Shown here one piece after another: positions 26,377 through 35,535 of a DNA stretch of 64,000 bases (the first letter of the stretch is position 1; each line of letters starts with the position of its first letter). The position numbers were made by a program, and so were the translations under genes. Origin of the DNA: Planococcus ruber (GTDB lineage Bacteria > Bacillota > Bacilli > Bacillales_A > Planococcaceae); contig NZ_JALHAG010000012.1 in assembly GCF_022819085.1 (NCBI RefSeq), positions 62,001 to 126,000 on the forward strand. The letters are read 5' to 3'. The notes under the pieces are model-generated. The model was given only the letters and a program-made list of their open reading frames with translations, made no database searches and had not been told where the DNA came from.

Positions 26377-26856
26377 ATGATTCAGCAAGATGAAAAGTTT
26401 TTAAAGTCGGCGCAGTTACTGCGTTCATTTGCCGGCATTCACCGGAATATGATTCGCTACGTCCAGAAGACGGCAGCGGACCACGGGTTGTCGATGCCGC
26501 AGTACACGATTCTGATGGCGCTCGCGAGAACGGCAGAAATGACCCAGAAAAAGATTGGGAAGAAAACCATGCTTCCGAAAAGCACCTTGAGCCAAGCAGT
26601 TGACGGATTGGTGCGGGATGGTTTGATTGACCGGGAACAAGTGGAAGGCAACCGGCGGGAAACGCTGCTGTCGCTGAGCCCGCTCGGTGCCGCATTGATC
26701 GAGAAGATTCATCAGCATGAAGGCGGCGTCCATCAAGTGTTTCAGGAAGTCACGGAGTCGCTGACGGATGAGCAATACGAAAAATTGCTGGAAGTTCATC
26801 AGCAAATCAACGAAAAGTTAACGAATGCACGACAAGAGGAGCGGCATAAATGCTGA
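26377..26856 (+). CDS. MarR family transcriptional regulator
   Basis: Winged-helix regulator of 159 residues with the MarR pattern: a recognition region MTQKKIGKKTMLPKSTLSQAVDGLVRDGLIDREQ and wing residues GNRRETLLSLSPLGAALIEK. It overlaps the start of the following ABC transporter gene by seven bases, so it is the first gene of a three-gene operon and very likely controls drug or toxin export. AAAGAGGCGG precedes the ATG. The tandem 15-bp sequence just upstream may be its site. Confidence 0.9.
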   Translation: MIQQDEKFLKSAQLLRSFAGIHRNMIRYVQKTAADHGLSMPQYTILMALARTAEMTQKKIGKKTMLPKSTLSQAVDGLVRDGLIDREQVEGNRRETLLSLSPLGAALIEKIHQHEGGVHQVFQEVTESLTDEQYEKLLEVHQQINEKLTNARQEERHKC

Positions 26857-28574
26857 AAATATTAAAGAATTTAGCACCTTATAAATGGTTTGTCGCAGCC
26901 GTTGTTTTATTGATCTTCGGGCAGTCGATGGCGGATTTGTTCTTGCCGACCTTGATGGCCGATATTATCGACAACGGAGTAGTCAAAGGCAATATTCCGT
27001 ACATTTGGGAAATCGGCGGCTGGATGCTGCTCATCTCGGCTCTTGGAGCTGTCGCAGCAATTTGTGCCAGCTTTTATTCATCCAAAGCGGCGATGGGCAT
27101 GGGGCGCGATTTGCGCAGAAAAGTCTTCAGCCACGTCGAGAAATTCTCGCTGCAGGAATTCGATGAAGTCGGAACGGCGTCGCTTATTACGCGGACGACC
27201 AACGACATCACGCAAATCCAGCAAGTGGTCATCATGCTCCTGCGGATGGTCATCAGTGCACCGATTATGCTGACCGGCGGGTTGATCATGGCGATTTCAA
27301 AAGATGCGAAGTTGTCGCTGGTCATTGTTGCTGCAATGCCGGTGCTGGTCGGTGCCATCCTGCTCATCCTGAAAAAAGGGGTGCCGCTTTTCCAGGAAGT
27401 CCAGAAACGCTTGGACCGCTTGAACTTGGTGCTCCGTGAAAACTTGACGGGCATCCGGGTCGTGCGTGCGTTCAACCGGGAAACGGAAGAAAAAGCACGG
27501 CTCCAAAAAGCGAACCGCGATTTGACCGATGTGTCGATTCGGGTCAATAAAATCATGGCGTTCATGATGCCCATCATGATGCTCGTCATGAACTTGACGG
27601 TTGTCGGCATCATCTGGTTCGGCGGCATCCGCATCGACAACGGCGGCATGCAGATCGGGGATTTGATGGCGTATATCCAATACGTCATGATGATCATGTT
27701 CGCGCTCGTCATGGCATCCATGATGTTCATGATGGTTCCGCGTGCTGCCGTTTCAGCGAAGCGGATCAATGAAGTATTGGAAATGAAACCGGCGTTCCAG
27801 GATTTGGGCAATAAAATAGCGGACCGCGAACGCGGCACGCTGGAATTCGACAACGTCACTTTCAGCTACCCGGGTGCGGAAGAGCCAGCGTTATCTAATA
27901 TCAGCTTCAAAGCGAAGCCGGGTGAAATCACGGCAATCATCGGCGGGACCGGTTCCGGCAAATCCACTTTGATCAATTTGATTCCGCGCTTCTACGATAT
28001 TTCAGAAGGGGCCATTCGCGTCAACGGCGTCGATATTCGCCAAGCGACGCAAGATGAAGTCCGTTCGAAACTCGGCTTTGTGCCGCAGAAAGCGATTCTG
28101 TTCACAGGTTCGATTGCGGACAATATCCGTTTCGGCAAGCCTGATGCAACGCCAGCCGAACTGGAGCACGCGGCATCGATTGCCCAGGCAACCGAATTCA
28201 TCAGCGGGTTAAAAGAAGGCTATGAAACGGAACTGGAGCAAGGCGGCTCGAATTTATCCGGCGGGCAGAAACAGCGGCTCGCGATTGCGCGTGCGCTTGT
28301 CCGGAAACCGGATATTTATATATTTGACGACAGCTTCTCTGCGCTGGATTTTAAAACCGATGCCAAGCTGCGCAAAGCTTTGAAAGACGAAACAAAAGAT
28401 GCGACTGTTCTATTGGTGGCGCAGCGCGTCAGCACGGTCGTCGATGCCGACCGCATCATCGTTCTTGAAAAAGGGCGCATGGCCGGTATGGGCACACACG
28501 AAGAATTAATGAAAAACAACGAAGTCTACCGAGAAATCGCGTATTCCCAGCTGTCAGAGGAGGAAATCGCATGA
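26850..28574 (+). CDS. ABC exporter half-transporter, subunit with degenerate catalytic site (YfiB-like)
   Basis: A 574-residue half transporter: six membrane segments (about 1-310) then a nucleotide-binding domain. Walker A is GGTGSGKST and the signature LSGGQKQRLAIARAL is canonical. The residue after Walker B is Asp and not Glu (IYIFDDSFSAL), and the H-loop reads VAQRVST with Gln for His. This is the degenerate-site member of a heterodimer. It is translationally coupled to marR upstream and overlaps the next half transporter by four bases. Probable multidrug export; substrates unknown. Confidence 0.9.
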   Translation: MLKILKNLAPYKWFVAAVVLLIFGQSMADLFLPTLMADIIDNGVVKGNIPYIWEIGGWMLLISALGAVAAICASFYSSKAAMGMGRDLRRKVFSHVEKFSLQEFDEVGTASLITRTTNDITQIQQVVIMLLRMVISAPIMLTGGLIMAISKDAKLSLVIVAAMPVLVGAILLILKKGVPLFQEVQKRLDRLNLVLRENLTGIRVVRAFNRETEEKARLQKANRDLTDVSIRVNKIMAFMMPIMMLVMNLTVVGIIWFGGIRIDNGGMQIGDLMAYIQYVMMIMFALVMASMMFMMVPRAAVSAKRINEVLEMKPAFQDLGNKIADRERGTLEFDNVTFSYPGAEEPALSNISFKAKPGEITAIIGGTGSGKSTLINLIPRFYDISEGAIRVNGVDIRQATQDEVRSKLGFVPQKAILFTGSIADNIRFGKPDATPAELEHAASIAQATEFISGLKEGYETELEQGGSNLSGGQKQRLAIARALVRKPDIYIFDDSFSALDFKTDAKLRKALKDETKDATVLLVAQRVSTVVDADRIIVLEKGRMAGMGTHEELMKNNEVYREIAYSQLSEEEIA

Positions 28575-30427
28575 GCAATGGAAAACGGCCCCAAGGCCGG
28601 CCCGGCGGTGGACATCCGGGCGGGCCTCCTGGCATGTCGATGCCCGGGGAAAAGCCGAAAAACTTCAAAGCGACATTCAAGCGTTTATTGCGCTACTTAA
28701 AACCGCGCCAAAACCGGCTGATCGCTGTATTTATTGCCGCCATCCTATCGACGGTCTTCATGATCGTCGGCCCGAAAATCATGGGGATGGCCATCACCGA
28801 ATTGTTCGAAGGGGCGTACAATAAGCTGACCGGAACCGGCACCGGCATCGATTTCGGCACCATCGGCCAGATCCTGATGCTGCTCGCTGGGCTCTATGTG
28901 TTCAGCAGCCTTTTCAATTACATCCAGCAATACATCATGTCGACGGTGGCACAAGACACAGTGTATGACCTCCGGCAAGATGTGAATAAAAAATTGGAAA
29001 AGCTGCCGCTCCATTATTTTGACAGCCGGCCAAACGGCGAAATTTTGAGCCGCATGACAAACGACATCGATACGATCGGAAGCACCTTGCAGCAAAGTTT
29101 GACGCAATTCATCACTTCCGTTGTGACGCTGGTCGGGATCATCATCATGATGCTGACGATCAGTCCGTGGCTGACGCTGATTGCCTTCGTTTCTTTGCCG
29201 CTATCTTTATTCGTCATCCAGCCGATTTTGAAACGGTCGCAAAAGCAATTCGCGAACCAGCAGAAATCACTCGGTGAATTGAACGGCCACATCGAAGAAA
29301 TGTACACCGGCCATTCCGTCGTAAAAGCATTCGGCCATGAGAAAAAAGCGGTTGCGCAATTCGATGAAGTCAATGAAGAATTGTACGAAGCGGGACGGAG
29401 AGCCCAGTTTATCTCGGGGATCATTCAGCCGCTGATGACCTTAATCGGGAACTTCAGCTACGTCGTCATCAGCGTCGTCGGCGGGATTCTTGTCACACAG
29501 CGGGCCATTTCGATCGGGGATATCCAGGCGTTCATTACGTACTCGAAACAGTTTGCGCAGCCGATCATGCAGACGGCGAATATCGCAAACATCATCCAAT
29601 CGACTGTCGCTGCTGCGGAACGCGTCTTCGAGCTGCTCGATGAAGAAGAAGAGAAGAAAGAAAGCACGGCGCTGCACTTGGAACGCGCGAAAGGCGAAGT
29701 CGTTTTCGAAAACGTCGATTTCGGCTACGGCGAAGACTTGCTGATCGAGGACATGAACATCCAAGTGGCACCAGGCCAGACCGTCGCGATTGTCGGGCCG
29801 ACCGGTGCCGGCAAGACGACGTTGATCAATTTGCTGATGCGTTTCTATGAATTGAACGGCGGCAAAATCGAAATCGACGGCCTCGACACGCGGGACATGT
29901 CGCGCAATGAGCTGCGCCAAAACTTCGGGATGGTGCTGCAGGATACGTGGCTCTTCAACGGCACGATCCGCGACAACATCGCCTACGGCAAAAACGGCGC
30001 AACCGAAGAAGAAATCGTCGCCGCAGCGGATGCGGCGCACGCCGATCATTTCATCCGGACATTGCCGGACGGCTACGATACCGTATTGAACGAAGAAGCG
30101 TCGAATATTTCGCAAGGCCAGAAGCAATTGTTGACGATTGCGAGAGCGATCCTCGCCGATCCGCCGATCATGATCCTGGACGAAGCGACATCAAGCGTGG
30201 ATACGCGCACCGAAATCTTCATCCAAAAAGCGATGAACCGCTTGATGGAAGGGCGCACAAGTTTCGTCATTGCGCATCGGCTGTCGACCATTAAAGATGC
30301 GGATCTGATTCTGGTGATGGATAAAGGGAATGTGATCGAACAAGGAACCCATACGGAATTGCTCGAACAAGACGGCTTCTATGCCGATTTGTACAATAGC
30401 CAGTTTGCTGAGAAAGTGGCGATTTAA
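28571..30427 (+). CDS. ABC exporter half-transporter, catalytic subunit (YfiC-like)
   Basis: A 618-residue partner of the preceding subunit. A Gly/Pro-rich N-terminal tail of about 40 residues precedes six membrane segments (about 45-330) and the nucleotide-binding domain. Walker A is GPTGAGKTT, Walker B ends in the catalytic Glu (IMILDEATSS) and the H-loop His is present (IAHRLST). The signature reads NISQGQ in place of LSGGQ. Together the pair forms one consensus site (this Walker A/B with the partner LSGGQ) and one degenerate site, as in BmrCD- or LmrCD-type heterodimers. A terminator follows within 40 bp. Confidence 0.92.
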   Translation: MSNGKRPQGRPGGGHPGGPPGMSMPGEKPKNFKATFKRLLRYLKPRQNRLIAVFIAAILSTVFMIVGPKIMGMAITELFEGAYNKLTGTGTGIDFGTIGQILMLLAGLYVFSSLFNYIQQYIMSTVAQDTVYDLRQDVNKKLEKLPLHYFDSRPNGEILSRMTNDIDTIGSTLQQSLTQFITSVVTLVGIIIMMLTISPWLTLIAFVSLPLSLFVIQPILKRSQKQFANQQKSLGELNGHIEEMYTGHSVVKAFGHEKKAVAQFDEVNEELYEAGRRAQFISGIIQPLMTLIGNFSYVVISVVGGILVTQRAISIGDIQAFITYSKQFAQPIMQTANIANIIQSTVAAAERVFELLDEEEEKKESTALHLERAKGEVVFENVDFGYGEDLLIEDMNIQVAPGQTVAIVGPTGAGKTTLINLLMRFYELNGGKIEIDGLDTRDMSRNELRQNFGMVLQDTWLFNGTIRDNIAYGKNGATEEEIVAAADAAHADHFIRTLPDGYDTVLNEEASNISQGQKQLLTIARAILADPPIMILDEATSSVDTRTEIFIQKAMNRLMEGRTSFVIAHRLSTIKDADLILVMDKGNVIEQGTHTELLEQDGFYADLYNSQFAEKVAI

Positions 30428-30433
30428 GAGGAG

Positions 30434-30466
30434 ACCCCTTGCGCAGGTGATGCGTGAGGGGTTTTT
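30434..30466 (+). terminator. Rho-independent terminator
   Basis: ACCCCT / AGGGGT stem with an inner GCG-rich loop, then TTTTTATTG. It closes the marR-ABC operon. Confidence 0.8.
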
Positions 30467-30473
30467 ATTGTGT

Positions 30474-30578
30474 GGGGTGATTTCGAGAGTGAATGGGGTG
30501 ATTTCAGAAGGAGCTTGGGTGATTTCGCAAGGGAAAAGGGTGATTTCGAGTGAGTTTGGGGTGATTTCGCAAAGTTAG
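30474..30578. repeat. Five-copy 21-bp phased array (array C, GGGTGATTTCG core)
   Basis: Units of 21 bp begin at 30474, 30495, 30516, 30537 and 30558. Positions 2-11 (GGGTGATTTC) are identical in all five, the tail varies. The core is that of array B. It starts 7 bp after the terminator T run. Two further 21-bp units with another core, and then the 27-bp direct repeat, follow in the same phase. Confidence 0.88.
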
Positions 30579-30620
30579 GGGGAACTCATCGTAATTATAG
30601 AGCAACTCATCCAATTTTAG
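30579..30620. repeat. Two further 21-bp units with an AACTCATC core
   Basis: Units 30579-30599 and 30600-30620 continue the phase of array C but share a different core, AACTCATC followed by an A/T-rich ATTWTAG. The next 21 bases (30621-30641) are part of the 27-bp direct repeat, so the 21-bp register appears unbroken from 30474 to 30641. Confidence 0.6.
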
Positions 30621-30641
30621 GCATACAGCGGGTTTTTGCAA
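30615..30641. repeat. Left copy of a 27-bp direct repeat flanking the hydantoinase cassette
   Basis: Twenty-seven bases, beginning TTTTAGGCATACAGCGGG, are identical at 37013-37039. The left copy is followed by ACAAAG, which together with its last bases makes GCAAACAAA, the core of array D. The rest of the gap to 30811 is AT-rich and holds the regulator promoter region. Confidence 0.85.
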
Positions 30642-30748
30642 ACAAAGATTCTCTTACCTGAAAGTGTCAACAAAGCATAAAAAATAAACTAATTTTAATT
30701 TAAAAAATATTCTACCAATTTAAAAATGATTATGCTATCATAGTAAAA

Positions 30749-30762
30749 AGTTTAATTAAACT
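30749..30762 (+). promoter_or_regulatory. 14-bp palindrome upstream of the XRE-cupin gene
   Basis: AGTTTAATTAAACT is a perfect palindrome, 50 bp before the regulator start, just after the sequence TATGCTATCATAG that may hold a -10 box. It is a candidate autoregulatory site for the XRE-cupin protein. Confidence 0.45.
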
Positions 30763-30811
30763 AGAATTTTTACTGTTGCACTGTATTTTTGAAAGGGAAA
30801 GGTACTCAAAT

Positions 30812-31354
30812 ATGGATGGAATTTATCAAAAAATCAAGAATTTAAGAATTGAGAAAGGTCTTACTTTAAAAGATCTTAGTGAGAAAACAGAGCTGTCCGT
30901 CAGTTTTTTGTCTCAAATTGAAAGAGGTTCTTCTTCCCTTGCCATTACTTCTTTAAAGAAAATTGCCGATGCGTTTTCAGTCCCAATTACTTTTTTCTTT
31001 GATTCAGATACAAACCATAATTACATGCTGAAGGAAGAAGACCGCAAGCCGTTTAAATTAGAAGGAGCTTCAACCACGTATACACGGTTGAATGGGGAAT
31101 TCGGAGGGCGTTCGTTAGAACCCTTGCTTGTGACCTTAGCTCCCAAGCAAACACAAACACAAACTTCCGATCATCCTGGTGAAGAATTTTATTACGTATT
31201 AAAGGGGGCAGCTTTATTTAAAGTAGACGGAAAGGAATATTTCGTCAGAGAAGGGGATTCTATTCACTATCCTTCAGAGGTTCCGCATTCTTGGGAAAAT
31301 CCATTAAATGAAGAGACGGTTATTCTTTGCGTACTGACACCAGTGATATTTTAA
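30812..31354 (+). CDS. XRE-family regulator with cupin domain, hydantoinase cassette
   Basis: A 180-residue regulator with N-terminal Cro/C1 helix-turn-helix (about 8-62; LTLKDLSEKTELSVSFLSQIERG) and C-terminal cupin (about 105-178; SDHPGEEFYYVLKGAALFKVDGKEYFVREGDS). It resembles PuuR/SutR-type regulators. I start at ATG 30812 with AAAGG upstream; the longer frame has no ribosome site. It is the first gene of the cassette and probably controls it in response to the substrate or product. It is only distantly similar to the other XRE-cupin at 4275-4847. Base composition is AT-richer than in genes outside the cassette. Confidence 0.85.
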   Translation: MDGIYQKIKNLRIEKGLTLKDLSEKTELSVSFLSQIERGSSSLAITSLKKIADAFSVPITFFFDSDTNHNYMLKEEDRKPFKLEGASTTYTRLNGEFGGRSLEPLLVTLAPKQTQTQTSDHPGEEFYYVLKGAALFKVDGKEYFVREGDSIHYPSEVPHSWENPLNEETVILCVLTPVIF

Positions 31355-31380
31355 ATCAATAAGAAAGAAGGGGAATATTG

Positions 31381-33426
31381 ATGAGAGTGGCTACTGATAT
31401 TGGAGGAACTTTTACGGATTTGGTTTATGTGGATGATAACGGAAAAGTCGGAGTGGCAAAAAGCCATACGACACCTCCGAATTTTGAACAAGGGGTCATC
31501 GATGTAATCGAAAAAAGCGGCATTGACCAGCAGGACATTGAAACATTCATTCATGGAACCACGGTCATCATTAACGCCTTAACTGAACGTAAGGGAGTTA
31601 AGACAGGTTTAATTACCACCAAAGGGTTTCGGGATGTAATTGAAATCGCGCGGGGAAATCGGCCGGATCTCTTCAATGTCCGCTACAAGAAACCGGTTCC
31701 ATTTGTAGAACGTTATTTACGCCAAGAAGTTGAAGAACGCCTGAACCAAAAAGGGGAAGTCATAACTCCGCTCAATATTAACCAGATTACCGAACTCATC
31801 GAATACTTTAAAAAAGAACAAGTTGAAGCACTCGCAGTTTCTTATTTGCATGCCTATAAAAATCCTGAGCATGAACAACAGACTGTTGAGTTGATCCAGC
31901 AGCTGTGGCCGGAAGTTGCTGTGACGGCTTCCCACGAAGTCACTAAAGAGTGGCGCGAATACGAGCGCACGAATACAGCGGTTTTGAACTCTTATGTAAA
32001 GCCAATCGCTTCAAGCTATATTAACCGTTTGAACAATAAACTCGTCGAGAACGATGCTGACAGTTTCAATTATATTATGCAGTCGAATGGCGGTACAACG
32101 ACGTTCGAACAGGCAAAAAAGACACCAATCAATATGGTGGAATCCGGACCTGTTGCAGGGATTTACGGTGCCGCATATCTTGGGGAAATCATCGGGGAGA
32201 AAAATGTTATCGCATTTGACATCGGTGGGACAACTGCCAAATGTTCATTGATCAGCAACGGGGAAGTTAAAGTTTCCACAGATTATTACATTGAAAAAGA
32301 TGATTTAAATGCAGGATATCCGATCAAATCACCGGTGGTTGATATTGTTGAAATCGGCAATGGTGGAGGTTCTATCGCCTGGATCGACGAAGGCGGTTCG
32401 TTGAAAGTCGGACCGCATTCAGCTGGAGCGGTGCCGGGGCCGGTCGCTTACGGACAAGGTGGAACTGAGCCGACAACTACTGACGCTAATTTGCTGACTG
32501 GACGCTTGTCGCCCGAAAACTTCGACTACCAGGTCAATTTGGAATCGGTGAAGCAAGCGATCCATGACAAAGTATCTAAAGTTTACGGTTTGACCGAAGA
32601 AGAAGGAGCACTCGGCATCATCCGTATCGCTAATGCTAATATGCTAAATGCTTTAAAACTCATTTCGGTCCGCAAAGGCTACGATCCGAGGGATTTCACC
32701 CTAGTGGCATTTGGTGGAGGAGGTTCTATGCATGCACCAGCCCTTGCGCGTGATTTGGGAGTAAAAAAAGTCGTTGTTCCAGTTGCTTCATCTGTCTTTT
32801 CTGCGTGGGGAATGCTCATGACAGATTTGCGCCATGATTACATTCAGACTTACATCAACCGTCTTCAGGATATTGACTTAAGCGAGTTGAATAACGAATG
32901 GAATAAACTCGAATCACAAGCGAAAGAGCAGTACGCAGAAGAAAATGTAAAAGAAGAAGAAATTGTCTTTAACCGATTTGTTGATATGCGCTATTCAGGA
33001 CAGGAGCATACAGTGAAAGTGCCATTGGCAGGAGGGGTTATTAACGAAGAAACAATCAAAGATGTGATTGCTTTGTTCCATGAATTGCATGAGCAGAGTT
33101 TCACATTCAAATTGGTCGAAGCACAGACAGAGATTGTCAATTTACATTTAACTGCTTTCGGTTCTGTCCAAAAGCCTGAACTTCAAAAATTTGAAGTGGA
33201 GAATCGGCCATTGGAATCCGCATTAAAAGAAACAAGAAATGTTTTCTATGAGAACGAAGGCTGGGTGCCGACTAAAGTTTATCACCGTGATTTGCTTGTA
33301 CCTGGGATGAAGATCGAGGGACCGGCGATTGTCGAAGAACCAACAGCTACTACTGTTTTCTATTCAGAACAAACCTTATCGGTTGATGCTTATGGAAACT
33401 TACTAATCGAGTTGGAGGTGCAATAA
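31381..33426 (+). CDS. hyuA: Hydantoinase/oxoprolinase family protein, subunit A
   Basis: A 681-residue subunit of an ATP-dependent hydantoinase or oxoprolinase-like enzyme. It has the actin-fold phosphate motif ATDIGGTFTDLVYVD at the N-terminus, FIHGTTVIINALTERKG, the block NMVESGPVAGIYGAAYLG, IAFDIGGTTAKCSLI and VAFGGGGSMHAPALA. Members open N-methylhydantoin, 5-oxoproline, caprolactam or similar rings with ATP. The true substrate cannot be told. AGAAGGGG precedes the ATG at 31381; a TTG one codon earlier is less likely. It is followed one base later by subunit B. Confidence 0.9.
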   Translation: MRVATDIGGTFTDLVYVDDNGKVGVAKSHTTPPNFEQGVIDVIEKSGIDQQDIETFIHGTTVIINALTERKGVKTGLITTKGFRDVIEIARGNRPDLFNVRYKKPVPFVERYLRQEVEERLNQKGEVITPLNINQITELIEYFKKEQVEALAVSYLHAYKNPEHEQQTVELIQQLWPEVAVTASHEVTKEWREYERTNTAVLNSYVKPIASSYINRLNNKLVENDADSFNYIMQSNGGTTTFEQAKKTPINMVESGPVAGIYGAAYLGEIIGEKNVIAFDIGGTTAKCSLISNGEVKVSTDYYIEKDDLNAGYPIKSPVVDIVEIGNGGGSIAWIDEGGSLKVGPHSAGAVPGPVAYGQGGTEPTTTDANLLTGRLSPENFDYQVNLESVKQAIHDKVSKVYGLTEEEGALGIIRIANANMLNALKLISVRKGYDPRDFTLVAFGGGGSMHAPALARDLGVKKVVVPVASSVFSAWGMLMTDLRHDYIQTYINRLQDIDLSELNNEWNKLESQAKEQYAEENVKEEEIVFNRFVDMRYSGQEHTVKVPLAGGVINEETIKDVIALFHELHEQSFTFKLVEAQTEIVNLHLTAFGSVQKPELQKFEVENRPLESALKETRNVFYENEGWVPTKVYHRDLLVPGMKIEGPAIVEEPTATTVFYSEQTLSVDAYGNLLIELEVQ

Positions 33427-33427
33427 G

Positions 33428-35164
33428 ATGACAGCTATGAGCCAAGTGAAAGTCGATCCGTTTACGATTGAAATCGTCAAAGATTCTTTAATTGCTATTG
33501 GGGACGAGATGTTTCATGCACTGGCACGTACATCGATGAGTCCGATTATCTATGAAGTTTTGGATTATGCGAGCGGTTTAACAGATGCTAAAGGACAGTT
33601 ATTGACCCAAGGAAATGGTGTTACCGGATTTATTGGAATGTTGACGTTCATGGTGAAAGAAACTTTAAATAAATTTGGCGAAGAAGGATTAAATGAAGGG
33701 GATATCATTATCATCAACGATTCGTATGTTGGCGGCGGTTCACATTTATCGGATGTCGGATTGGTGATGCCGATTTTCCACGAAGGAAAACTAGTTGCAT
33801 TTTCTGCCAACAAAGCACATTGGACTGATGTCGGAGGTAAAGATCCTGGTTCATTCAGCAATGACGCTACAGAAATTTACCAGGAAGGGCTGCAATTCCC
33901 ATGCGTCAAATTATTCGATGAAGGCAAACTGAATCAATCAGTTCTAGACATTATAAAAGTGAATATCCGTTTCCCGGATTTATCCATCGGGGACTTATGG
34001 GCTCAGGTAGCGGCGCTTCGGACAGGTGATAAACGTGTGAAAGAACTATGTGAAAAAAATGGAGCAGAAGTTGTGCAAGCATCCATTGACCACCATTTGG
34101 ACCATGGAGAACAGATGGCAAGAAAAGAATTGGCCAAACTGCCAAAAGGTGAATTTTATGCAGAGGATTTCGTTGATGATGACGGTTTCGAAAATGGTCC
34201 TTTTCCAATTAAAGTGAAAGTGACCATTACTGATGACAAATTCATCTGTGATTTCCGCGGAAGCCATCCGCAAGTGCCTGGTCCAGTAAACTGCACTTAT
34301 ACAGGGCTTGTATCTGCTGTTCGCACAATTTTTCTGGCAGCTACAAATCCCTCGCAGGATGTAAACGATGGAGTTTTCCGTCCGCTTGAAATCATTACCG
34401 ATCCGAAATCAATTCTTGCTGCCGAGCGCCCAGCTCCGGTATCAATCTACTGGGAAAGTATGCAAGGAGGCGCAGATCTTGTGTGGCAGGCATTGGCACC
34501 TTCCCTTCCGGAACGATTGTCTGCGGGTCAATTATTATCAGTTTGTGCAGTGACTTTATCAGGAGATCACCACGAAACAAATGAACCATTCCTGATTGTA
34601 GAGCCTTCAGCAGGCGGGTGGGGAGCTGCGAAAGGGCAGGACGGTGCAAGAGGACAGTTCTGCATCGGTGATGGCGAAACCTATAACGTTCCAGTTGAAG
34701 TAGCCGAAACACGCTATGGTGTCATGATTGACGAATACAGTCTCCGGACGGATGGAGCAGGGGCTGGCCAATATATTGGCGGGGCAGGAGTGACCCGAGC
34801 TTATCGCGCTATGACAGATAAACAATTCGTATCAGCGACATTCGGGCGCAATAAATATTTGCCATGGGGATTAAATGGCGGGGAACAAGGTTCTCCGAAT
34901 GAATTCACTATCGAAAAGGCTAATGGCGAAAAAGATGGTCCATTTGGTATTTATCCACGGTATCCGTTAAATAAAGACGACGTCGTCAAACTGATGACGG
35001 CAACTGGCGGCGGATACGGAGAGCCGAAAAAACGGCCGGCAGAACAAGTTGCAAGAGATGTGAAGAATGAATACCTCACGGTCGAGCAAGCAAAAGAAGT
35101 ATTTGGAGTCATTGTCAATGAAGAGACATTTGAAGTGGACGGTTTAATCGGGAGAGGAGCATAA
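33428..35164 (+). CDS. hyuB: Hydantoinase B family protein
   Basis: The 578-residue partner of subunit A. Typical blocks are VDPFTIEIVKDSLIAIGDEMF, RTSMSPIIYEVLDYASGL, INDSYVGGGSHLSDVGLV, ANKAHWTDVGG and GGGYGEPKKR near the C-terminus. With HyuA it forms the ATP-dependent ring-opening enzyme; oxoprolinases of eukaryotes have the two halves fused. GGAGGTG lies before the ATG inside the end of hyuA. It is followed two bases later by a cupin gene. Confidence 0.9.
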   Translation: MTAMSQVKVDPFTIEIVKDSLIAIGDEMFHALARTSMSPIIYEVLDYASGLTDAKGQLLTQGNGVTGFIGMLTFMVKETLNKFGEEGLNEGDIIIINDSYVGGGSHLSDVGLVMPIFHEGKLVAFSANKAHWTDVGGKDPGSFSNDATEIYQEGLQFPCVKLFDEGKLNQSVLDIIKVNIRFPDLSIGDLWAQVAALRTGDKRVKELCEKNGAEVVQASIDHHLDHGEQMARKELAKLPKGEFYAEDFVDDDGFENGPFPIKVKVTITDDKFICDFRGSHPQVPGPVNCTYTGLVSAVRTIFLAATNPSQDVNDGVFRPLEIITDPKSILAAERPAPVSIYWESMQGGADLVWQALAPSLPERLSAGQLLSVCAVTLSGDHHETNEPFLIVEPSAGGWGAAKGQDGARGQFCIGDGETYNVPVEVAETRYGVMIDEYSLRTDGAGAGQYIGGAGVTRAYRAMTDKQFVSATFGRNKYLPWGLNGGEQGSPNEFTIEKANGEKDGPFGIYPRYPLNKDDVVKLMTATGGGYGEPKKRPAEQVARDVKNEYLTVEQAKEVFGVIVNEETFEVDGLIGRGA

Positions 35165-35166
35165 GC

Positions 35167-35496
35167 ATGGACATTTTAAACATCAAAGAGTTGGAACAGC
35201 AAGGCAATGAAGCATATTCAATGCATACCATATTTGAAGAGAAGCAATCTGAAACGACAGTCAAGGTAGGGCATGTTGTCATACGTCCCGGCGAAACAGT
35301 GCCATTATCCGGAGTTTCAAAACATGAAGAAAACGAATACTCAGTTATTGTCAAAGGCTCACTCGTTACTGAAATCGAAGGCAAGCAATATCGCGTTTCA
35401 GCCGGACAAGCCACCTACATTCCAAAAGGAGAAGAACATATAGCGGTTAATGATGGCAAGGAAGACTGTGAACTGGTCTTTGTCATGGTCGGTTAA
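35167..35496 (+). CDS. Small cupin domain protein
   Basis: A 109-residue single-cupin protein: VIRPGETVPLSGVSKHEENEYSVIVKGSLVTEIEGKQ carries the G(X)5HxH-like motif, though only one His is clear, and YIPKGEEHIAVNDGKEDCEL is the second cupin motif. It starts two bases after the hyuB stop, with GAGAGGAG as ribosome site in the end of hyuB. Such cupins in hydantoinase operons may act as isomerase, sensor or assembly factor; I cannot choose. Confidence 0.75.
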   Translation: MDILNIKELEQQGNEAYSMHTIFEEKQSETTVKVGHVVIRPGETVPLSGVSKHEENEYSVIVKGSLVTEIEGKQYRVSAGQATYIPKGEEHIAVNDGKEDCELVFVMVG

Positions 35497-35535
35497 TTAG
35501 ATAAACAAATCATCAAACCAAAAGGGGGATTGAAA

